Shown here piece after piece: positions 23,048-33,150 of a DNA stretch of 58,000 nucleotides (position 1 is the first letter of the stretch; each line of letters opens with the position of its first letter). The notes below the pieces were generated by a model. It had not been told where the DNA came from and did not search any database. It saw nothing but the letters and a program-made list of their open reading frames with translations. The DNA lies in contig CM043969.1 of NCBI GenBank assembly GCA_014529385.2, positions 9,279,001 through 9,337,000 on the forward strand, in the 5' to 3' direction. The stretch is from Adiantum capillus-veneris. Lineage: Eukaryota > Streptophyta > Polypodiopsida > Polypodiales > Pteridaceae. The position numbers were made by a program, and so were the translations under genes.

Positions 23048-25451
23048 AAGAGAGAGATAGTGCTCGGGCTGCTTTGAAATGTATCGGCCCTGATCAAGAA
23101 AACAAAATTATATATGTAAGAAAGAGAGAGAAGGGGGAGGGGATGCTTGTTGCATTAATACCTTCTTACAAATCTGTCACAACCAATCAAAGTGAGATTA
23201 GTATTTGTTCAACATAGCTTGAGTAAATTACACCACAACACATCACAAGAAAAGCCACCCCAATCACTGTCTTAAGGCCAGGGGAGTCCTCTCCACCCTG
23301 CTGCCCTCTTACAGTATGTGGAATTTATGGCTGAATTGATGACAACACCCAGAGACAAGCTATCAAGAACTTAAAAAACACCAAGACACTTACACATCAT
23401 TGTTGTCCATTACTTTACGTTGGAAGAGAGACAAAGTATCCAAGCTTAGTCCAAATCCATCCTCCTTGATTCAACAAATGTGGGGCTTACACTAGTAGGA
23501 GAAATGATAGATTCCCTACTCTCGATTGAATGATCACTCTCTCTTACAATGGCATAGAGTTCCCTTGCTAATCACCCCTAATACAATACATGCGTATGCA
23601 TAAGACAATGAGCTTCCACTCAAGAGCTCCTTCTAGAGAGGTTGAGCTTGGCTTCTCAAGCTATAGCATAGTGCTCTTGCTTATAACGCCCCCTTTTTGT
23701 GCTAGCTACACCCTCCTTTTATAGCAATTTTGAGGGCTAGGGTTACTCCTCTAACCATGGTTGGGTTATATTTTCAGCACTTATCTAATTTATTTTTCTT
23801 GGAATTATCAAGAAGTTGGTGGGGATAGATGAAGAAGAGAGAGAGGAGAGAAGTGGAGGTGATAGGACTTTTCATAATAGGTTAGTGTTAGTAAATTAGT
23901 AGAGTTAGTATTTTTATTGATTTACAAATGGAATTGGATATTTACAATGGGAGTATCCAAGTAGGATACAAATAAGGAAGAAAAAACTCTTAATAGGTAA
24001 GAAATATGGATTTCTTACAATGTTGATGCTCCAAGTGTCTTGAGTAGGGTCAATTTTGATGCTTGTTAACGGTCCACTAGCTTTGATGGTACGTTTTTTC
24101 TCCACTCTTGACCTCCCTTGGGAGCCAAGGTAAGTGAACATGAGTAATCAATCACCATGATGCTGTCTTTCAAGAGAAGAGGCTGAATTTTTGTGGTTTT
24201 TTGATAGATATGGGTAATATGGATGAGAAAAAATGAGACTAGGTGGTCAATTTTGGAATGGAAGTGTGTGTAGGAGACATGAGTTCACCATGGTTTCTCT
24301 TATTCTGCAAGGTTGAGAAGAAGGTGAGTAGGGTGCAGAGAGGAGTGGTGAGAGAGGTGGGGATGATGAGTGGAGAAGTGTGTGAAAGAGGAAAATGATA
24401 AAGTGGAAGAGGGAGTGTGGCTGCATAGCATGGGCAAACTGGGGTCCACCAATAAAATCATAGCTCACAGCTCGTAGCTCAAAAAAATGTGAAAAAATTT
24501 GAGGTAAACGTTCAGCCCACAAGCTACAACTTTTGTGTGTATTACCTTTTCAAATTCGGGGAGCATGTGATCTTTAAAAATTCAGCAAAATCGACTGTTT
24601 TTTTCCACTGCACAAAGTCGTTGTGAGGTCCTTCTTTGGATGATTCTTTTGAATACCTCCAAGAGTGAGCCCCCCATAGTGTATGCATGCATGCCACATA
24701 CCCTTGACCTTATTTGGTAGGTCTGTAATTGAAGATATTGTTGAGATCATGATATAAGTGAATAGTACAACTAAGAAAATCAAATATTGAGGGGTCTAAA
24801 AAAATATGTACATGTCAAATATAAATAATATAGGTGGGAAAAATATAAAGGGGTCAAAATAAATCTCTCGCATTATAATTCTACCATAAAAAGATGAATA
24901 TTTTTGGTGGTATGATTTATGAGAGTAATAGAGAATAGATGTAGGAAGGAAAGAATCACAATAGTGAAAAAATATACATATAAATAGAACTAGTTTTTTT
25001 GGATTTTTGTTGGGATGGAGTTACACCAAAAATAAGAGAAGCTTGCATGAAATTATTTTTATATGGAATAAAGAGTATGCAAAACGGTAAGAAAAAATAT
25101 GGTAATGGTGAGTCAATGTACATAGCATAAATAACACACCATAGGTAGAAATATTTAAATAAATACCAAAATAATTATGAAAAATCCATTTATTTAGGCC
25201 CTATATACAATGAAATATTTACACACAAATGGGCCATAATATATTTTAATTTTTTGATTTTATTTATTTATTTGGCTCAACTAGCACAGTGACTAGCTAA
25301 TTGAGGGTTTTTAAGAAAATATGGAGAAAGTCCCCTAGCTCACACACGCCTATGTACAGTGAAATGGTAGGGATAACTAAAATATTTGAGTGATTTGATA
25401 GGGTGAGGTAGCTTACTATGGCAATTATGGAAAGCCGAAAAACGGCTATCA
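22801..25451 (-). repeat. 3' LTR of element III (2651 bp)
   Basis: Nearly identical to 29322-31955. Contains (AG)n at 22975-23042 and, on the minus strand, a TATAAAAGG box at 23723-23715. Small open frames of 75 and 91 codons occur in both LTRs only because the LTRs are copies. Confidence 0.92.
22975..23062. repeat. (AG)n microsatellite in 3' LTR of element III
   Basis: About 34 uninterrupted AG units followed by GAAA-interrupted GA repeats. Confidence 0.97.
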
Positions 25452-25466
25452 TTAGCCCCCCCCTTA
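25452..25466 (-). other. 3' polypurine tract of element III
   Basis: Minus strand CTAAGGGGGGGGCTAAT lies directly before the TGATAGCCG start of the 3' LTR. Confidence 0.8.
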
Positions 25467-26072
25467 GATAATGGTACATTCATGTACCATTTATCCGACC
25501 ATACAACATGTAGATTGTGTAACGTCTGTCTTTGTCTGCTCTCATCTTTGAAGAACCTTTGTTGTATGATTAAAAAACCTTGTGTGATATGAAAGGTTCT
25601 TAGAGACAATAGCAGGATGTAATGAAGTGACTGAGTAAACCTCCTCCATTGAGAAAGTTTCCATAAGCACCCCCCAGAATCAAAGATCTTGAAATATCTT
25701 TCCCAAAGAGAGATGTATGGTATGGAATCACTTACTGATTTTGGTTGAAGAAACTTGTAGATTTTATTGTTGTCCATCATTGCATCTATCACTATGAATG
25801 TGATATAAAAGATTGGTTGCTCTTCCTCCTGTGTAAAGTTGATGTATCTACTACGATCTTCAAGAGCTTGTATGAGCAAATTCCTGAACGGTAGCTCATA
25901 AAATTCATTCAACCTGGGTAGGCTCATCAAGTCAAAAATTCTATGACCTTCATGATTTATGAAAGCTTGATCCATGCTTCCAACCGCTATTGGAAGATAT
26001 TGCAAATAGTTTACCACATAAGAGATAATAGACGAAGGTTTCTATTGCTTCCAACACATTGGAAGAGAATAA

Positions 26073-27415
26073 CACTAGAATGGTAACCTAACAGGACATA
26101 AAAGTGTCCTTTTAGGGTTTTGGGAAAAATTTCCAAAACCGTAGTAGATCCACTCATTTTGAAAAATCATTTCATGAGCTTATAGTTCAATAACTACTAC
26201 ATATGGGAAAAATGAGAAACTTGTAATTTTTCTCATCCCTTGGTCACTACAAGCCTCCAAAGTTGATGGACCAGTGCATTTTTCCCAAAACAACAATTTC
26301 TTACGGTTGATTGCATAAAAATAAGAGTGGAGATTTTTGTAGGACATGAGATAAAATGCCCCATAACTTCAATGGGTTGGTGAGCAAAACATATGGTTTC
26401 TTTTACCTCACTAATTGGTTTTTGGGAAAAAACAATAGGTACAAAAAAGTTGCATTTTTGCCATTCTGCGGACCTATCATCAAAGTTTCTATAGTCACGC
26501 TCAATACAGATACTATATACATGTTTTCTTAGTTCCCTTTGGGCCTCTGGATTCAAAAGGAGCCTTGGAGAATGTCAAAAGGATAATGGATCTCTTACAA
26601 TTGGAACCTTGGGAGCAATGATAAAGTGCTAAGTACAGCAAACATGAAAAAACTGGGTTTAGCATTATGACCTCTAGAAACCCATAGAAACTACTCAATA
26701 TGTAGCCAAGTTTGTAGTCTATGATTAGATATGGTCACTACCTACAAAATACACACAATTGGCCTAAGAAACTAGCAATATTGAGAAAGTTAGAGTAGAT
26801 GCTACTCTAAAATGTATCGTATTCTTCAGCAATCAAAAAACTGAACCATCATCATATACTATGCTATATAGCATATTAGGTCCCCCAAACCTCAAGGAAG
26901 ATTAGCTTTATGTTATACATTACACTTACACAATCAAAATTGAATTTGGATATCAAGAAAGCCACCAAAAAAAATCATAAAAGTGCTAATTTCGGCCAAA
27001 AAAAAAGGATTATGCAATTCTTGTAAATTGGTCATAACTTTTAATTTTAACACTTAGCCGTCCCTACAAGCATCAAAACATGTTGAGAACTATGAAGGCC
27101 TAACCTCTAGTCATCTAAACCTCACAAACATGAAGTTTAGAGTGGTATAGTTGCCAAAAAATGAAAAAAAGCCTAAAACTGGACCCGTTTTTTCACAAAG
27201 TTTACATTCAAAAATGTTGTGCAAGGGTAAGGTTAGTGGTGAGATTGATACTCAAAACAAAATGCTAAGTTTTTTTCAGCTCATAAGGCAACTTTGTGGA
27301 TATATAGCACCTAGAAATTCATTTTCATACTCTTCAAATAATTCAAGAAAAATGGTCACTTAATAGGACACAAAAGTGTCCAAGGACATAAAAGTGTCAT
27401 GTTACCATTCTAGTG
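26073..27415 (-). mobile_element. 1.34-kb CACTA-ended DNA transposon, copy 2
   Basis: Inverted repeats CACTAGAATGGTAAC (26073) and its complement ending at 27415. Subterminal GGACATAAAAGTGTCC motifs lie once at the left and twice at the right end. The interior matches copy 1 (5131-6469) along its whole length in the opposite orientation, hence the minus call. Flanks are ...ATAA and AAAG; only AA is shared, so the duplication length is unclear. It lies in ORF2 of element III and is the youngest layer of the nest. A coding-like remnant at 26233-26556 parallels that of copy 1. Confidence 0.85.
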
Positions 27416-27815
27416 AAAGATTTTGGTACTGATTGATGAAATATCCACATGTAGCAATCAACAAGTCTATGATGAAGACCAGAAGCATCACAATGTGTGA
27501 CCTCCATACACCAAAGAACCAAATGTAGAAGGTTTGGAAACATCTGTTCATCACCAAGTATTCATGTCCTATTCCACTTAAGAAGGTATGGTGCCCCCGA
27601 TGAAAGGTATATGTGAAGAGAGGAGAAGTTGACTTTGAAGAGGTGAAACCCAATGTGAAGATGATTGGGGCTTCAAATTTTTGGATTTTCTTGCTAAGAG
27701 ATTGTCCCATGAATGAAGAGCCACCCACTAAAACACCTTTGGAGAGAATGATACCCTTCTGATAGTTTCCTTTTATGATTTTATTTTTTACTACTCTCCC
27801 ATGTTCTTCATCCCA

Positions 27816-29009
27816 TTATAAGCCCCCCCTTTGGCAAGGTTGTAACTCCTCACATTGTACCACCTCAAAGGTTGATGGATTACTGTTTGATTTTGTGAAA
27901 ACTTTGGCTTCTTGCATGATAGGTTCCTCCATGCTTAATATACATGGGTCATACCAATGCTTTTCAACATCCTCAAACACTTCTTGAAGATTATCCTCAC
28001 ATGGATTCAACTCACACTCTTCTACTTTGTTTTGGAGTTGGCATTCCATGTACACAATCATCTCTTTATGATCAATGTGGTCCATGATCTCCCCACCTAT
28101 GATTTCATCTTCTTCTTCACTCTCTTCTTTTAGACAAGATACACTCTCAGAACATTCCATAAGATCAAGGTTACCTTCAAGGTCTTTATTCTCCATAGAG
28201 TCATGTTGCACAAAAGCTTCATCTGCTCGGACTAGAAATTGATCCTTTGCCAAAAGGTTGGATGTATCCACTATTGAATCATCAATGCCATTTGAGATAT
28301 CTTGTGTCGATTTTTGCATGCTTGTGATAAAGGTAGAAGAAAGAGATTCCACATTTGAATCTTGGTCACACACTTTAGCACTTGAATAATCAGTTGGCAT
28401 GTAAGTAACTTCTTCAACATTTGTCGGAGTAGAAGGAGACAAGTATGGCAAAGGAGATGACTCCTTGATAGAAACACTTTCATGATGGTTTGTTCTTCCA
28501 GCATGATGGAAACCATTTTTGATGTAGAAGTACTTGTGAAACTTCCTTCGGGCAATAGTGACCGCTTCTTCAAAGGTAGAGGGTCCACTACAAGTAACCT
28601 TAGTCTTTAGGAAAGGAGACAAACCCGAAATAAATTGCTCCATTTTTACATAATCTGGAAATGTAGAACTAAACCGGCATCCTCCCCATTGACGAGAAAA
28701 AATATCCTCATAAGCATAGTAGTCTTCACCATGTTGTTGAAGTCTCCCTAATGAAGCCCATGATTTCTCTGTTGTTGGAAATTTAGAAAATCTGGTCTTC
28801 AAAGCTTTGGAAATTTGGGTATATCCATCTTCAATTTGAGAAGACATAATCCAAAACCATTGCTCAGTGTTGCCTCTAAGGCATAGCAATAGAAAATCCC
28901 CTTTACCAAGGATACGACAAACCATTCTAAAATCAACAAGAAAATCATCAACATCTTCTTCTAGATTTCCGAAGAAGATTGGGATATCATCAAAGGTATA
29001 GCGTGTCAT
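27816..29009 (-). CDS. gag: gag of element III (397 aa, open)
   Basis: Structural Gag-like protein. ATG at 29009, about 290 bp after the primer site; TAA at 27818-27816. The N-terminal half fits Retrotrans_gag: DDFLVDFRMVCRILGKGD, LLLCLRGNTEQWFWIM, DYVKMEQFISGLSPFLKTKV, then STFEEAVTIARRKFHKYF, close to the equivalent SPATFEEAVTIARERKW of gypsy II. There is no CCHC zinc knuckle; the C-terminal ~200 residues are acidic (for example EESEEEDEIIGGE), unlike a usual basic nucleocapsid. No stop or frameshift interrupts 397 codons. No protease or polymerase follows, so particles would need another element's enzymes. Function is inferred from family resemblance and position. Confidence 0.8.
   Translation of the reverse strand: MTRYTFDDIPIFFGNLEEDVDDFLVDFRMVCRILGKGDFLLLCLRGNTEQWFWIMSSQIEDGYTQISKALKTRFSKFPTTEKSWASLGRLQQHGEDYYAYEDIFSRQWGGCRFSSTFPDYVKMEQFISGLSPFLKTKVTCSGPSTFEEAVTIARRKFHKYFYIKNGFHHAGRTNHHESVSIKESSPLPYLSPSTPTNVEEVTYMPTDYSSAKVCDQDSNVESLSSTFITSMQKSTQDISNGIDDSIVDTSNLLAKDQFLVRADEAFVQHDSMENKDLEGNLDLMECSESVSCLKEESEEEDEIIGGEIMDHIDHKEMIVYMECQLQNKVEECELNPCEDNLQEVFEDVEKHWYDPCILSMEEPIMQEAKVFTKSNSNPSTFEVVQCEELQPCQRGGL
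27821..27833 (-). other. Internal polypurine-like tract at the end of gag
   Basis: Minus strand CCAAAGGGGGGGCTTATAA closely resembles the terminal tract CTAAGGGGGGGGCTAATGA. It spans the last gag codons and stop. It may act as a second plus-strand primer or be coincidence. Confidence 0.35.
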
Positions 29010-29300
29010 AGTCTCTCAATGCTAGAACCACACAAAGATTAGTTCCAAACAATCATTTTCTCTCATGACATCAACTAACTACACAAAGTTTTGAAAGGTC
29101 TTTCAACATGAATTCTAAATTCTTATGTGAAAATGTTTTTTCCTTTCTTATGTTATGCTAATCCAAACCATATTCTACATCAATTTTTGTTGCCTTGAAA
29201 TTAAACTCGGTCATACAAGTTTTCATGATTCATATAATCTACTTGATTATGCTAAAATTCAAGCATGCATGCAATACAACAACAAGAAGCACAAAGTCAT

Positions 29301-29318
29301 TCCTTAGTGGGGGCACCA
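29301..29318 (-). other. Primer-binding site of element III
   Basis: Minus strand TGGTGCCCCCACTAAGGA starts three bases after the 5' LTR end. The tRNA partner was not identified. The first 13 bases equal the primer site of gypsy II. Confidence 0.7.
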
Positions 29319-29492
29319 ATTTGAGGCGGTCCGGGGCAGGCAACAAGAAGAGTGGTCTCTAAGCACCCTTCTAGGCTCCCGTGCTGCTCAATTGGGTTGG
29401 GTTGAAAAAAACAACAAACACACACACAAACCCGTAACCTAACCCTAAATAAATTTGGGGCACCACCTAGTTTTGGATGCGAACTAGGACGC

Positions 29493-29494
<2 letters not shown>

Positions 29495-29574
<80 letters not shown>
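29495..29574. repeat. (AG)n microsatellite in 5' LTR of element III
   Basis: About 40 AG units with a single CG interruption near 29535. Its length and interruption differ from the partner LTR. Confidence 0.97.
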
Positions 29575-29575
<1 letters not shown>

Positions 29576-30218
29576 CTTTGAAATATATCGGCCCTGATCA
29601 AGAAAACAAAATTATATATGTAAGAAAGAGAGAGAAGGGGGAGGGGATGCTTGTTGCATTAATACCTTCTTACAAATCTGTCACGACCAATCAAAGTGAG
29701 ATTAGTATTTGTTCAACATAGCTTGAGTAAATTACACCACAACACATCACAAGAAAAGCCACCCCAATCACTGTCTTAAGGCCAGGGGAGTCCTCTCCAC
29801 CCTGCTGCCCTCTTACAGTATGTGGAATTTATGGCTGAATTGATGACAACACCCAGAGACAAGCTATCAAGAACTTAAAAAACACCAAGACACTTACACA
29901 TCATTGTTGTCCATTACTTTACGTTGGAAGAGAGACAAAGTATCCAAGCTTAGTCCAAATCCATCCTCCTTGATTCAACAAATGTGGGGCTTACACTAGT
30001 AGGAGAAATGATAGATTCCCTACTCTCGATTGAATGATCACTCTCTCTTACAATGGCATAGAGTTCCCTTGCTAATCACCCCTAATACAATACATGCGTA
30101 TGCATAAGACAATGAGCTTCCACTCAAGAGCTCCTTCTAGAGAGGTTGAGCTTGGCTTCTCAAGCTATAGCATAGTGCTCTTGCTTATAACGCCCCCTTT
30201 TTGTGCTAGCTACACCCT

Positions 30219-30227
30219 CCTTTTATA
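30219..30227 (-). promoter_or_regulatory. TATA box in 5' LTR of element III
   Basis: TATAAAAGG on the minus strand, in a GC-moderate stretch of the LTR; the same box is at 23723-23715 in the 3' LTR. The likely start of genomic RNA lies some 30 bp to its left. Confidence 0.6.
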
Positions 30228-31955
30228 GCAATTTTGAGGGCTAGGGTTACTCCTCTAACCATGGTTGGGTTATATTTTCAGCACTTATCTAATTTATTTT
30301 TCTTGGAATTATCAAGAAGTTGGTGGGGATAGATGAAGAAGAGAGAGAGGAGAGAAGTGGAGGTGATAGGACTTTTCATAGTAGGTTAGTGTTAGTAAAT
30401 TAGTAGAGTTAGTATTTTTATTGATTTACAAATGGAATTGGATATTTACAATGGGAGTATCCAAGTAGGATACAAATAAGGAAGAAAAAACTCTTAATAG
30501 GTAAGAAATATGGATTTCTTACAATGTTGATGCTCCAAGTGTCTTGAGTAGGGTCAATTTTGATGCTTGTTAACGGTCCACTAGCTTTGATGGTACGTTT
30601 TTTCTCCACTCTTGACCTCCCTTGGGAGCCAAGGTAAGTGAACATGAGTAATCAATCACCATGATGCTGTCTTTCAAGAGAAGAGGCTGAATTTTTGTGG
30701 TTTTTTGATAGATATGGGTAATATGGATGAGAAAAAATGAGACTAGGTGGTCAATTTTGGAATGGAAGTGTGTGTAGGAGACATGAGTTCACCATGGTTT
30801 CTCTTATTCTGCAAGGTTGAGAAGAAGGTGAGTAGGGTGCAGAGAGGAGTGGTGAGAGAGGTGGGGATGATGAGTGGAGAAGTGTGTGAAAGAGGAAAAT
30901 GATAAAGTGGAAGAGGGAGTGTGGCTGCATAGCATGGGCAAACTGGGGTCCACCAATAAAATCATAGCTCACAGCTCGTAGCTCAAAAAAATGTGAAAAA
31001 ATTTGAGGTAAACGTTCAGCCCACAAGCTACAACTTTTGTGTGTATTACCTTTTCAAATTCGGGGAGCATGTGATCTTTAAAAATTCAGCAAAACCGACT
31101 GTTTTTTTCCACTGCACAAAGTCGTTGTGAGGTCCTTCTTTGGATGATTCTTTTGAATACCTCCAAGAGTGAGCCCCCCATAGTGTATGCATGCATGCCA
31201 CATACCCTTGACCTTATTTGGTAGGTCTGTAATTGAAGATATTGTTGAGATCATGATATAAGTGAATAGTACAAGTAAGAAAATCAAATATTGAGGGGTC
31301 TAAAAAAATATGTACATGTCAAATATAAATAATATAGGTGGAAAAAATATAAAGGGGTCAAAATAAATCTCTCGCATTATAATTCTACCATAAAAAGATG
31401 AATATTTTTGGTGGTATGATTTATGAGAGTAATAGAGAATAGATGTAGGAAGGAAAAAATCACAATAGTGAAAAAATATACATATAAATAGAACTAGTTT
31501 TTTTGGATTTTTGTTGGGATGGAGTTACACCAAAAATAAGAGAAGCTTGCATGACATTATTTTTATATAGAATAAAGAGTATGCAAAATAGTAAGAAAAA
31601 ATATGGTAATGGTGAGTCAATGTACATAGCATAAATAACACACCATAGGTAGAAATATTTAAATAAATACCAAAATAATTATGAAAAATCCATTTATTTA
31701 GGCCCTATATACAATGAAATATTTACACACAAATGGGCCATAATATATTTTAATTTTTTGATTTTATTTATTTTTTTGGCTCAACTAGCACAATGACTAG
31801 CTAATTGAGGGTTTTTAAGAAAATATGGAGAAAGTCCCCTAACTCACACACGCCTATGTATAGTGAAATGGTAGGGATAACCAAAATGTTTGAGTGATTT
31901 GGTAGGGTGAGGTAGCTTACTATGGCAATTATGGAAAGCCAAAAAACGGCTATCA

Positions 31956-32065
31956 ATAGCTTTGTCTAGTATATTTTGCATTAAGTAATTGACTTCCAAT
32001 TTTTCAATAAAATTTTGTGCATTCTCATTAGGCAATCCGTGAAACTCTTGGAAATCGTCCGCCAT
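31956..32065 (-). pseudogene. gag: Gypsy II gag, N-terminal part
   Basis: ATG at 32065 begins MADDFQEFHGLPNENAQNF, resembling the start of Tat-type Gag. The frame is cut at 31956 by element III; beyond that point the open frame runs into the LTR and is not gag. The rest of gag resumes at 22800. About 300 bp of untranslated leader (32066-32372) separate this start from the primer site. Confidence 0.75.
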
Positions 32066-32352
32066 GTTTCATTGCCACAAAAACACTTACATGTGACATC
32101 GAAAGCTCAAGGGATGTCGATGGATCGCTCTACTACCTAATCCACCTCACACTGGCTAACCCGGCCCCAATTTCTTGGCTTCACAAAACCGCACGACCCT
32201 TAAAAGACTGCAATCCCAATTATACGACCTCCTCAAGTGCTGTCCACAATTTGCACATACATAGACGGTTGTCCATAAGGACCCACATCCCTTTTACATT
32301 CTCTGCCTGCATAATAGACATATTTCATCGAAATTAGAGCATAGGAGTACTT

Positions 32353-32372
32353 GCTCCTAAGTGGGGGCACCA
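32353..32372 (-). other. Primer-binding site of gypsy II
   Basis: Minus strand TGGTGCCCCCACTTAGGAGC begins six bases after the LTR end at 32379 (GCTAATA, where the partner LTR has GCTAACA). tRNA partner not identified. Confidence 0.65.
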
Positions 32373-32378
32373 AAAAGA

Positions 32379-33150
32379 TATTAGCATGCAAACAAGAAGG
32401 AAAATGAATGCCTCTATAGCCTTGCACGGGCCACACCGTCACTATTGCACGGCCGAAAACACCTGTGGTAACCACCTGTGGAAATTTATGAAAAACCCTC
32501 CAAGCATGAGACACAATCAAATTTAAAAGAAATCAAGGACATCATGATGAAGCTTGTCTTGTGGAGATGTCCGTAGAGTATCCATAGGCAGAAAACAGAT
32601 GAAATATGAAGAAGTTATGGCCGCACAAAACTGGGGGTGTTCTCTTTCTTGCTCTAAAATGAGCTCTCCGAAAGTTTTATAGGTGTTGGAACTATTAAAA
32701 TGGGGGTATCTTATCTTTTATCCGCAAGATTTTTCTCTCTCTTCTTAGCCAACAAGGTTCCCTCTTAAGGCATCTTTTAATTGGCTCGTTTTAGGCCTTT
32801 CTTGGGCAAAAAATGAGCTGTTGTTGACCCTTTGACCAAGGAATGGGTGGGGGCCAGTGGTCAGGGACCAAAAAAGTGGCCACACGCCTATCCAGGTAGT
32901 GTGAATAGGAAAATTTCACCATCTCCCTCCCCATGAGCCCACGAGCCCCCATAGCCAAGCCTTGAGAGAGCTCCTCTGACATTTGATACCCTATAATGGG
33001 CACCCAGTGTGCCCTATATACCCCCCACTTTCCCTTTTCCTCTTTTCATGTGGGATAATCCCCATGACACATGGAAATCTCCTCAAGCTTCCCAATTTCC
33101 CATTAGTTCTCAGCTTCTCCCCTAAGCATCGAACAATTTTCCCCGAGGCA
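32379..33150 (-). repeat. 5' LTR of gypsy II, truncated
   Basis: Minus-strand L2 LTR equivalent to about 9300-10096. The outer half is missing: similarity stops at 33149-33151, where copia A begins, with ATG shared at the joint. Confidence 0.8.

Larger units (their letters stand above)
25340..27728 (-). pseudogene. ORF2 of element III, unknown protein, split by a CACTA-ended insertion
   Basis: I do not recognise this protein. Upstream part 27728-27416 (first ATG 27710) contains a hydrophobic run, HIVMLLVFIIDLLIATCGYF, that could span a membrane. The insertion at 27415-26073 cuts it. Downstream part 26072-25340 is open except for a TAG at 26044-26042 and reads smoothly (YLQYLPIAVGSMDQAF, FLQPKSVSDSIPYISLWERY). 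It passes through the purine tract (encoding SKGGA) and ends about 37 codons inside the 3' LTR. Joining in this frame requires a 2-bp target duplication; another frame is possible. It follows gag where pol would be expected. It could be an env-like or captured ORF; no homology is claimed. Confidence 0.45.
22801..31955 (-). mobile_element. Element III: 9.2-kb gag-only LTR element, nearly intact
   Basis: Two direct repeats, 22801-25451 and 29322-31955, both begin TGAGGCGGTCC and end GGCTATCA on the plus strand. The flanks are ATAG (22797-22800) and ATAG (31956-31959), a 4-bp target duplication. On the minus strand the right repeat is the 5' LTR, followed by a primer site (29318) and gag (29009-27816); the left is the 3' LTR, preceded by a G-rich purine tract (25463). 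Outside the microsatellite the LTRs differ at roughly one to two percent of sites by eye, so the insertion is fairly recent. The interior holds gag, a second ORF and a nested CACTA-ended element, but no pol. Confidence 0.9.
29322..31955 (-). repeat. 5' LTR of element III (2634 bp)
   Basis: Near-identical partner of 22801-25451, ending GGCTATCA before the ATAG duplication. (AG)n occupies 29495-29574 with one C interruption. Confidence 0.92.
16658..33150 (-). mobile_element. Gypsy II: Tat-type Ty3/gypsy element split by element III
   Basis: On the minus strand: truncated 5' LTR (33150-32379), primer site (32372), gag (32065 onward), a break at 31955/22801 where element III sits, the rest of gag, protease, reverse transcriptase, a second RNase H-like domain, integrase, purine tract (17400-17391) and 3' LTR. 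The extra RNase H after the reverse transcriptase suits the Tat lineage (family knowledge). Every enzyme carries inactivating changes. The right end joins copia A directly and the left end joins a CACTA transposase, so the two flanks do not match and the outer borders have been rearranged. Confidence 0.85.

Noticed and set aside
22957-23217. Open frame of alternating Arg-Glu
   Set aside because: It is a translation of the (AG)n microsatellite.
23914-31026. 75- and 91-codon minus-strand frames found identically at 23914/30418 and 24247/30751
   Set aside because: Located in the two LTRs of element III, which are almost identical throughout; no domain or codon signal.
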